From contig JANQQA010000027.1 in assembly GCA_028285205.1 (NCBI GenBank), positions 1 to 64,000 on the forward strand: DNA of 64,000 bases, in the 5' to 3' direction. Positions 46,211-52,449 of the stretch are shown piece after piece. Position numbers and translations under genes: made by a program. Numbering within the stretch: position 1 is the stretch's first letter; each line of letters begins with the position of its first letter. The notes under the pieces were generated by a model that was not told the DNA's origin, did no database searches, and was given only the letters and a program-made list of their open reading frames with translations. Source of the stretch: Bythopirellula sp. (GTDB taxonomy: Bacteria > Planctomycetota > Planctomycetia > Pirellulales > Lacipirellulaceae).

Positions 46211-46819
46211 TTATCGAGACAAGAGTTCGACCACCATGCCGACTTCTACCGGCAAAGTGATCTCTTCTTTTGATGGCAACCGAGCGATAACAATCTCCTG
46301 GTTGGCCGTGCCGACTGTCAGCCAGTCGGCAAGTTGTCCGTCGAAATTCTCTTGATACCCACGGTATAATTCCGACAAGTTCTGTCGACGCTTGACGTGA
46401 ATAGAGTCGCCCACGCCGACGAGCGTCGAAGGGATGTCATGTTTCTTGCCGTTGAGCAAGAAGTGACCGTGTCCGACACCTTGTCGAGCTTGCGGACGTG
46501 TCTTCGTGAAACCAGCTAGTCGCACGACGCTGTCGAGTCGCCGTTCGCAAAACAACAGCAAGTTTTCGCCCGTGTTGCCCTGCGCGCGTTTCGCCTTCAG
46601 AAACAATCGCCGAAGCTGCCGTTCGCCCAGTCCGTAGTAGTACTTGATCTTCTGCTTCTCACGCATCGCTTCGCCATACGTCGACAGCTTGCGAGGTCGT
46701 ACAGCCATCCCAGGCGGTTGTGGCTTCCGCTCCGCAGCTTTGATCGCGCCACTACTTTCAAAAATGTCGATTCCCAAACGGCGGTTGATTCGTGCCTTGG
46801 GACCGGTGTAATGAGCCAT
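46211..46819 (-). CDS. rpsD: 30S ribosomal protein S4
   Basis: Primary binding protein of the 30S body, needed for 16S rRNA folding and translational accuracy. 202 residues from ATG 46819: MAHYTGPKARINRRLGIDI, then GLGERQLRRLFLKAKRAQGN and an S4 RNA-binding domain starting LLLFCERRLDSVVRLAGFTK. The N-terminus has no Cys zinc cluster, the C-minus form. The Shine-Dalgarno GGAGAGG (minus strand, 46826-46832) sits six bases before this ATG; the frame open upstream is spurious. Unusually it is not in a ribosomal operon: a small membrane ORF and a TPR gene precede it, and flavodoxin follows. Confidence 0.97.
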   Translation of the reverse strand: MAHYTGPKARINRRLGIDIFESSGAIKAAERKPQPPGMAVRPRKLSTYGEAMREKQKIKYYYGLGERQLRRLFLKAKRAQGNTGENLLLFCERRLDSVVRLAGFTKTRPQARQGVGHGHFLLNGKKHDIPSTLVGVGDSIHVKRRQNLSELYRGYQENFDGQLADWLTVGTANQEIVIARLPSKEEITLPVEVGMVVELLSR

Positions 46820-46821
46820 AT

Positions 46822-46956
46822 CTAGCCTCTCCAGTCGTTGTCTAGTGGTGAGTGATTTGCCTTCTTCGCATTCGATCGCGCGACAATCACGCGTAGCATC
46901 AAGATCGCCGTGAAGAATGCCACAAAGATCATGAAGTGTGTTGACAGGAGCCTCAT
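46822..46956 (-). CDS. Small single-pass membrane protein, 44 residues
   Basis: Short ORF starting ATG 46956 and ending TAG 46822-46824. The protein is MRLLSTHFMIFVAFFTAILM followed by LRVIVARSNAKK and a charged tail; one N-terminal membrane helix with a basic cytoplasmic flank. Its ATG overlaps the TPR stop by 4 bp (ATGA) and its stop lies two bases before the rpsD ATG; the rpsD Shine-Dalgarno overlaps its last codons. A GAGGG site is about nine bases upstream. This placement suggests a real, translationally coupled gene. No family recognised; it may be mis-annotated as an rpsD extension. Function unknown. Confidence 0.55.
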   Translation of the reverse strand: MRLLSTHFMIFVAFFTAILMLRVIVARSNAKKANHSPLDNDWRG

Positions 46957-47690
46957 GCTTTGCGGCCCTCGATTGCTTGTAGCACAGCAATGCAACGAGC
47001 CAAGTTGGTCGCATCTCCGGCAGCGGCAAAGATCTCGTGCATCGCCGTTAGGCAATTCATGCAGCGATAATCTTCAATGGGCAGAACCGAAAGCAGATAC
47101 GCGGCTTCCTCGTGTTGCTGACACTCGTGCAGCGTGCGTGCCAGCGTGAGCCGACAGTCGCTGTCTTCCGGATCCAAATGAAACGCGCGAAACAATACTG
47201 GCAAAATCTGCTCAGCCGGCCTACTCAGGCGCTTCATGTAGAAGACCATGCCCATCAGCGGTTCGGGAGCTTCCGGCATCCGAGTTGCGGCGAGGCGGCA
47301 GACTTCTAGGGCGTATTCGCACTCGTCACATCGCCCTAAGGCTCTCGCGACAGGCTCCATTAAGTTCTCATCCAGGTCGTCCTGAGAGCCCAGGTGCCTG
47401 TAGATGGAAGATGCCGACTCAGGCTGTTCACGCTTCTCGTAACAAATGGCGAGTACAAACTGACTGCAATTGGCAAGCGGTACCAGCAGGCTGGCGTGTT
47501 CCAATGCATCGATCGCCAGATCCGGGTCGCCCTCTGCGTAGGCGACCATTCCCAATAACTCCCAAAGCTGCCCCGCATCGTCGTCTGCGTTCAGGGCAGC
47601 CTCTAGTTGGAGGTGCGCGGCTTCAAACTTGCCAGCGAGAAAGTTAGCCTCGGCCGACGCATATACATCTGCAGTCGAAGACTGTCCCAT
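46953..47690 (-). CDS. TPR-repeat protein (paralogue of 48191-48970)
   Basis: 245 residues, soluble, helical. TPR-like units run through most of the length: FLAGKFEAAHLQLEAALNA, QLWELLGMVAYAEGDPDLAI, EYALEVCRLAATRMPEAPE and FRAFHLDPEDSDCRL. A cysteine-containing C-terminal stretch (CMNCLTAMHEIFAAAGDATN) follows. It is homologous end to end to the divergent TPR protein at 48191. ATG 47690 has AAAGGA about nine bases upstream. It heads a transcript with the 44-residue membrane ORF, rpsD and probably flavodoxin. Role unknown; perhaps a scaffold. Confidence 0.85.
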   Translation of the reverse strand: MGQSSTADVYASAEANFLAGKFEAAHLQLEAALNADDDAGQLWELLGMVAYAEGDPDLAIDALEHASLLVPLANCSQFVLAICYEKREQPESASSIYRHLGSQDDLDENLMEPVARALGRCDECEYALEVCRLAATRMPEAPEPLMGMVFYMKRLSRPAEQILPVLFRAFHLDPEDSDCRLTLARTLHECQQHEEAAYLLSVLPIEDYRCMNCLTAMHEIFAAAGDATNLARCIAVLQAIEGRKA

Positions 47691-48190
47691 GTCAGGTGTC
47701 CTTTCACTGACGTGGTACCTGAGAACGCTCCGGCCTTTAGATCCGTAGTGCAGGCGCGTTTCGATCGGCAGGTAGCCACGGCTAGGAAGTGGTGCCTAAA
47801 TGCCGCCAATTGCCATGCAATATGGCGACATCGCTTGCGGCCAAAATCGGCCGCCTAAGTGGCTAGCGGAGAGGCAAGAGGCCTCGTGGCGGGCTACCTG
47901 GGAAGATGCAAGCTCAAGTAATTACTTGTGCTCAAATGCTTGAGTCACTCGTTTTATGCTGCAAATGTCGTTCTTTTCGCAAATGTGTTAATAGAACCAA
48001 CTTTTGCTAAAAATGACACTTGATAACAAGTCTCATTACCAATAGGATATCGGCCGTCATTCGGGTGACAAGCCCAAACACTGACTTTTTTCAAGTTTTC
48101 TGTCTGACTCGCGCAAGCCCTTCATGCCAGCTAATCCAGACAGATTTGCTCAATCTCCCGCCAACCAACTGACGGACGGAATACAGACCA
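47691..48190. other. Divergent control region between two TPR genes
   Basis: Five hundred bases with no convincing gene, AT-richer in the 47900-48040 part. It carries the promoters of two operons facing away from each other, and the palindrome at 48012-48037. I noticed no other strong repeat. Confidence 0.55.
48012..48037. promoter_or_regulatory. Large palindromic operator candidate upstream of the hemP operon
   Basis: AATGACACTTG (48012-48022), ATAA, then CAAGTCTCATT (48027-48037): arms of 11 bases match at 10 of 11 positions. This 26-bp inverted repeat sits between divergently transcribed TPR genes, one of which heads the hemP operon. Palindromes of this size are typical of homodimeric repressors. 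An iron- or haem-sensing regulator of the Fur type is plausible because hemP genes are usually iron-regulated, but the sequence is not the classical Fur box. No T-run follows, so it is unlikely to be a terminator. Confidence 0.5.
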
Positions 48191-48970
48191 ATGGAAGATC
48201 GCAATTGCAAGACGGCTTGCCAGCGAGCAACGAAGCTTTTCAAGTCGGGCTTCACCAAGCCCGCCCTCGACATCACGGACCTGAGCCTCGCGGACAATTC
48301 CGATCAAGGTGAGTTGTGGTTGCTGCGTGCAACGATCCTGCACTCCGAAGGGAAGTGGGCCGAAGCGCTTGTAGCAATTGAGACAGCCGCGGCGTTGATT
48401 CCACTCACACTTGGCGGCGAGCTTGTGCTGGCAGATTGCTACTCGCAGATCGGCAAACACGAGCTTGCACTATCGTCATACGAGTATCTTTTCTCTCGGC
48501 AAACCTTACCGGTCAGTTTTTACGCTGGGCTCTATGCTGGATTCAAACGCGCGAATCGATTTGACCTCGCAATGTCCGCGTGTCGCAGGGCAATTGAACT
48601 TGCGCCGGAGAACGACGAGGCCTACTTCGGAATGGCACACTGCATGTCGGCACTCGCTTATCCACCTCGGCAAATCACGGCGGTGCTGCAAAAGGCCGTT
48701 AACCTCGCACCCGACAAGACGCACTATCGGCTCTCACTGGCCTTGCAATTGTCACTAACCAAGCGTCGGGTTCAGGCGTACGACGTATTGGCCAAACGAA
48801 AGCCGGAGATACTCAAGACTTTGACGTGCAGCTGTATGGCACGTCAGCTTCTAGAACTGTGCGTCTGGGCCGGCGATCACGAGCGTTGTTCGCTGCTTGG
48901 TGGCGTCCTCGCCAAACTCAGCAATCAAAGCGAAGAGGTCACAGCCGATCAGGAGATTGGAAATGACTGA
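48191..48970 (+). CDS. TPR-repeat protein heading the hemP operon
   Basis: 259 residues; TPR-like helical repeats: GELWLLRATILHSEGKWAEA, HELALSSYEYLFSR, LAMSACRRAIELAPENDEAY and AVNLAPDKTHYRLSLA. A cysteine cluster (LKTLTCSCMARQLLELCVWA) lies near the C-terminus. It aligns along its full length with the divergent TPR protein, with the same repeat spacing (for example both end repeat 2 with a 'P-L' pair), so the two arose by duplication. Its TGA overlaps the hemP start by 8 bp, a tight coupling. The first Met (48191) has only a weak Shine-Dalgarno. Role unknown. Confidence 0.85.
   Translation: MEDRNCKTACQRATKLFKSGFTKPALDITDLSLADNSDQGELWLLRATILHSEGKWAEALVAIETAAALIPLTLGGELVLADCYSQIGKHELALSSYEYLFSRQTLPVSFYAGLYAGFKRANRFDLAMSACRRAIELAPENDEAYFGMAHCMSALAYPPRQITAVLQKAVNLAPDKTHYRLSLALQLSLTKRRVQAYDVLAKRKPEILKTLTCSCMARQLLELCVWAGDHERCSLLGGVLAKLSNQSEEVTADQEIGND
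48951..48955 (+). promoter_or_regulatory. Shine-Dalgarno site for hemP
   Basis: AGGAG, seven bases before ATG 48963. It fixes the hemP start inside the end of the TPR gene and supports 56 residues rather than a longer in-frame extension from 48897. Confidence 0.65.
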
Positions 48971-49133
48971 TTCGAAGCCGAAACCGACGAGCGAGACGGC
49001 TGCTGCTCGCTCGGTGCGTGAAATCCGTTCCATCGATCTGTTTAAGGGCGAACGCACCGTCGTAATCACGCACGAAGGCGAACAGTATCGTCTGATGATT
49101 ACCCGCAATCAGAAACTAATTCTGCAGAAGTAG
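48963..49133 (+). CDS. hemP: Hemin uptake protein HemP
   Basis: 56 residues, about the family's usual size. The conserved C-terminal core is visible: RSIDLFKGERTVVITHEGEQ, then YRLMITRNQKLILQK, matching the HemP family (PF10636) pattern of a DLF, an 'I.H.G..Y.LR.T...KLILTK' ending. HemP/HmuP proteins are small factors linked with haem uptake genes in many proteobacteria, where some act as positive regulators. Here, no TonB receptor or haem transporter is adjacent; instead it follows a TPR gene. ATG 48963 overlaps the TPR stop by 8 bp. Confidence 0.85.
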   Translation: MTDSKPKPTSETAAARSVREIRSIDLFKGERTVVITHEGEQYRLMITRNQKLILQK

Positions 49134-49158
49134 CCGAAGCAGCAGATTGCGATCTTCA

Positions 49159-49281
49159 ATGTGCATCAAAAACAAACCAAAGATTCAGCTCGAAGTTGGC
49201 TACTATCAGTGCAAGAAGTGTGGTGCTGTCGCGAGCAAGAAGAAGAAGCTGTGTAAGCCCAAGAAAGTGAAGACTGCGTAG
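49159..49281 (+). CDS. Zinc-ribbon-like small protein, 40 residues
   Basis: Short ORF from ATG 49159 to TAG 49281, 25 bp after hemP: MCIKNKPKIQLEVGYYQCKK then CGAVASKKKKLCKPKKVKTA. It contains a C-x-x-C pair and a later cysteine, followed by a Lys-rich end, which suggests a small metal-binding ribbon; a fourth ligand would be Cys2. Similar lysine-rich CKKCGAV-type peptides occur in other bacteria. No good Shine-Dalgarno is visible, so translation may be coupled to hemP. I judge it likely real. Function unknown; nucleic-acid binding is a guess. Confidence 0.55.
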   Translation: MCIKNKPKIQLEVGYYQCKKCGAVASKKKKLCKPKKVKTA

Positions 49282-49707
49282 ACGCTTTTTTAGCCCGCGA
49301 AACCCGATTGTGGGGCTGGCCAAAAGTTGTGCTGGAACCAGCATTCTGAATGTCGACAATTGGCAGCACGTGGTTCTTTGAAAACTTAACAACTCATCGG
49401 CCAGCGAATCGCATTACTCGCATATTGGCGACCCGCGCCGGCAGGCGTTCTGTGCGAATTCCAGAGCAAGGCAACAGCCGCTCCGTCGAGTTTTGCGTCA
49501 GAGACCTGAAAAGCAATAATGACTGCTTTTTGCGTTCGCCGCGCGCGGCGAAGCCCTTGTGCGAAGGCGCGGCCGATGAATTGACACAGCAAAAGGGAGG
49601 ACTTTTGCGGTAAAATGTGCGTTATAAAAAGCAGACGAGTGATGCAAAAGTCAGACTGCCAGCTAGATCGAGAAGAGTTCAGTTGCCTGACATTAACGAA
49701 CTGACAC
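49282..49707. other. Intergenic region, nothing recognised
   Basis: About 430 bp between the zinc-ribbon ORF and the end of the lipoprotein gene. Open frames at 49350-49613 (plus) and 49386-49736 (minus) lack any motif and overlap each other. A T-run (TTTTTT, 49286-49291) follows the zinc-ribbon ORF, but no stem precedes it. Confidence 0.5.
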
Positions 49708-50136
49708 TCAGGGCTGACCAGTTCTCTCATCCGCACTGGAAGTCAGCTTGAAGTCGTAGACGTTGTCGTCGGTAGCCGAAACTTCAGCACGCAATTCTGA
49801 TCGACGATTGTAGCGTTCGGGAATGAAGTTGGTCGCGATGGCGGAACCCATCACAACCTTGGTGTCGGGGCCGATGTTGAGGGCCGAAATCTCGACGCGG
49901 CATTCGCCTTCCTTTGCCTGGGCGCGAAAACGGCCGTTTTCGATGGTTCCTGCGTCCGGCGCGAGGGATCGGTTCATCGGCACAAACAAGATGTCGCCCT
50001 GCGCAACAGGTTCCCCGTCGTAGGTGACCGTGCCCGACACAGGGTAGGTTTGCGGGCCACTGGGCGCGCAGCCAACGTTGGTCAGCAGCAAATAGACGAC
50101 TGAAATGGAAACAGATAATCCAGACTTCAGTCGCAT
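49708..50136 (-). CDS. Lipoprotein with carboxypeptidase-regulatory-like beta domain
   Basis: 142 residues. The N-terminus LKSGLSVSISVVYLLLTNVG followed by C is a lipobox-like signal (lipidation at Cys23). The mature part reads YPVSGTVTYDGEPVAQGDIL, the opening of the small transthyretin-like/carboxypeptidase-regulatory beta-sandwich found in planctomycete lipoproteins. These are almost always encoded next to DUF1559 genes, as here (7 bp downstream of 50144-51133). A likely partner of that protein in the envelope; role unknown. Confidence 0.8.
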   Translation of the reverse strand: MRLKSGLSVSISVVYLLLTNVGCAPSGPQTYPVSGTVTYDGEPVAQGDILFVPMNRSLAPDAGTIENGRFRAQAKEGECRVEISALNIGPDTKVVMGSAIATNFIPERYNRRSELRAEVSATDDNVYDFKLTSSADERTGQP

Positions 50137-50143
50137 ATAAATC

Positions 50144-51133
50144 TCACTCGAAGTGCGTTGGATTCTCAGCTTGGTTGCGCGACCCGCTGGAGTTGTATGC
50201 CAATAGGTCTACCGAGTCCGCAATGAAATGAACCGAGCCGTCCGCCCGAGCCGCATGGACGCCACCGGGATGATAACTTCGGAGTGAGATGACGAGATTG
50301 TCTGCCCCCAATTGCTGGCACGGTGCCTGGACTTCTTCGATGCACCAGGTGAGTCGATCGCCAACGGACGAATTGGGTGGATAGAGCGTACTAAACAGAG
50401 AATTGCCCTGATGCGTGTTCCAGTATCGACCGCGGAGGTCGTGCTTCTGGGAGGAGGTGTTACCGCCCGAGCGTTGGGTACCCACGGCTCGATCATGGAC
50501 CAGCACGATTTCACCCAGCAGCAGGGTGTTGCTGGTGCCGTCAGTGATTTCGGCGAGCCGCGTGTCTGAGTCAGCGTAGAAGATCCCGTTGCGGTCGCGA
50601 CCCTGGCGATCTTCTCGTGGGTTGAACACGTCAGACCCTGCACAGGCGACGTAGTTGCCGTGCCAACCCTGGGAGTTTTCAGGCGAGCCACCCGGCGATT
50701 GAGACCATCCGCCGGTCACCTGCTTCGGATTGGCGGGATCGGACGGGCACATGAAAGTAGCGATGGGTTGCCACCGCTGCGGCGTCCACCAAGATTCCCC
50801 GCCCGCAGCCAGATGTTCATCAAGTATCTGCCGGAGGGCAGACTGTTCGCAATGCGCGAGAATTTGATGAAACCAATTCTGCTTCGCTTTGTGCGAATTC
50901 GGAATTACTGCAAGGTCGCCATTCTGACCGAACGGGAGATGGTCATGGGCTTCCTCGTACATGACCATCGCCAAGGCGACCTGCCGGACGTTGTTCATGC
51001 ACTGATTCCGCCGCGCCGATTCTCGCGCCGACTGTACCGCCGGCAACAGCATCGCGACTAGCACCCCAATGATCGCGATCACCACCAAGAGTTCGACAAG
51101 GGTGAATGCAGCGGGGGCGGATCTTGTATGCAT
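50144..51133 (-). CDS. DUF1559 domain protein with type IV pilin-like N-terminus
   Basis: 329 residues. N-terminal PAAFTLVELLVVIAIIGVLV is a prepilin cleavage signal. It continues SARESARRNQCMNNVRQVAL, the DUF1559 start, and near the end has HAARADGSVHFIADSVD, the family's C-terminal motif. A central segment includes YEEAHDHLPFGQNGD. It is the upstream member of a two-gene operon with the lipoprotein. Such pairs are typical of planctomycetes. Role unknown. Confidence 0.93.
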   Translation of the reverse strand: MHTRSAPAAFTLVELLVVIAIIGVLVAMLLPAVQSARESARRNQCMNNVRQVALAMVMYEEAHDHLPFGQNGDLAVIPNSHKAKQNWFHQILAHCEQSALRQILDEHLAAGGESWWTPQRWQPIATFMCPSDPANPKQVTGGWSQSPGGSPENSQGWHGNYVACAGSDVFNPREDRQGRDRNGIFYADSDTRLAEITDGTSNTLLLGEIVLVHDRAVGTQRSGGNTSSQKHDLRGRYWNTHQGNSLFSTLYPPNSSVGDRLTWCIEEVQAPCQQLGADNLVISLRSYHPGGVHAARADGSVHFIADSVDLLAYNSSGSRNQAENPTHFE

Positions 51134-51341
51134 CTTGAATCCCTGGTCAGGTTGAGAAGGACCGGCGTTCAGACGCCCATTATACGAACAGCGGCTAATA
51201 ACTCAACTTTAGCAGTCGATCGGCCTCTCGGATCGGAAATCACGCGTTCTAACTGTCGGTCGTCGTGACTCCCGCGCTCTTTCGGGATGCGGTTTCAAGT
51301 TGTGTTGCACGCCGAATTCGCCGTCAGTCCGCAGTCATTCG

Positions 51342-52187
51342 TCATTGGAGGTCTTTCATGAGTTTGCCTTCCAGGAAAGGTTGCCATTGGGTGCCCCGTT
51401 TGGGGGCTACGAACCGTGGGATCGGTGCGTTTGCCTTTTCGATGATCGTGACATAGGGGTAGCAGTGGATCGACGCGATGTTGGATTGAAAAGCCGTGGT
51501 GTGGATGCCGTCGGGCTGGTAGGGCGTCATTTTGCTCAGACTGCTCGTCAAACCGTAGGCGAAAGCGTTGAAGCGTTCTAAATCGCCGCGAATGTCTTCA
51601 CAGATGAAGACACCACCAGGACTCAGGTGGGGGAGCATTTCTTCGAGCGTCGTGATCTGTTGCTCGTGCTCGTGTCCACCGTCATCGATGAGTACGTCGA
51701 GGCAAGGAACTTGCTTACGCACGTCACCCCAGAAGCTGCGATCTTCCTGATCGCCGATGAAGATCTTCGTGTGATCATTGGCGTAGCATTTGCAGTCCGC
51801 TTCGATGTCGACGCCGTAGAGTTGGCTTTGCTCGCCAAAGTAGTTGCGCAGCATGCGGAGGCCACCGCCACTGTAAACACCGACTTCCATGACGTGGACC
51901 TCGCGATCCATGAACTTTTGGAGATGGCGGTTGTAGATGTCGAGGTAGTGGTCCCATTTCCAAACGCCAGGGCCCTCGACCAACGCATCGCAAAACTCCT
52001 GCATGCGATTTGGCATCGTAGGATAAGAGAATCGCGATTCGTCGTCTGACTGCTGCCAGTTGCGACTGAAGTTGAAACCTCGTTGCGAGTACGGTACTGC
52101 CTCCAGCAACGATAACGCGAGTCGCGGCTGACGGACGATGGCTTGAGCCAGCCGGAACAGGTCAGAGGCCTTCCGTGCGATAGACAT
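51342..52187 (-). CDS. Class I SAM-dependent methyltransferase-like protein
   Basis: About 281 residues from ATG 52187; a longer frame to 52268 is open but its first 27 residues look unrelated. Motif I is VMEVGVYSGGGLRMLRNYFG, followed by the acidic residue in LYGVDIEADCKCYA, and motif II/III regions VPCLDVLIDDGGHEHEQQI and LSPGGVFICEDIRGD. The VDIEAD/IDDGGH pattern resembles the cephalosporin-hydroxylase / rhamnosyl O-methyltransferase type (CmcI-like). SAM-binding elements look intact. Substrate cannot be inferred; neighbours do not help. Confidence 0.85.
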   Translation of the reverse strand: MSIARKASDLFRLAQAIVRQPRLALSLLEAVPYSQRGFNFSRNWQQSDDESRFSYPTMPNRMQEFCDALVEGPGVWKWDHYLDIYNRHLQKFMDREVHVMEVGVYSGGGLRMLRNYFGEQSQLYGVDIEADCKCYANDHTKIFIGDQEDRSFWGDVRKQVPCLDVLIDDGGHEHEQQITTLEEMLPHLSPGGVFICEDIRGDLERFNAFAYGLTSSLSKMTPYQPDGIHTTAFQSNIASIHCYPYVTIIEKANAPIPRFVAPKRGTQWQPFLEGKLMKDLQ

Positions 52188-52449
52188 CAATAAAACCCCG
52201 AATGAGTTGAATGCGTGCGGCAGTCTACCCGGGACGGGCAGAACCGGATACTGTAACTCGCCAGCCAAGCCGAGGGAAGCGGCTGCACACTCAATGGTTC
52301 GAAGCGTTGCAAGTATGACAGAATCCGTTGCGAAGGCAGGAGTTTGGCTCGCACGATGGGCTCTCGAATCGCAGACGTACTAACTTAGAACACAACAGAT
52401 TCTAGTGAAGGTCAGCGAATTTCTGCCGCGAACCGCGGGAAGACTGTGA

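Noticed and set aside
48124-48312. Small open frame overlapping the TPR gene start
   Set aside because: Different frame from the TPR gene, no domain, and it lies largely within the true gene.
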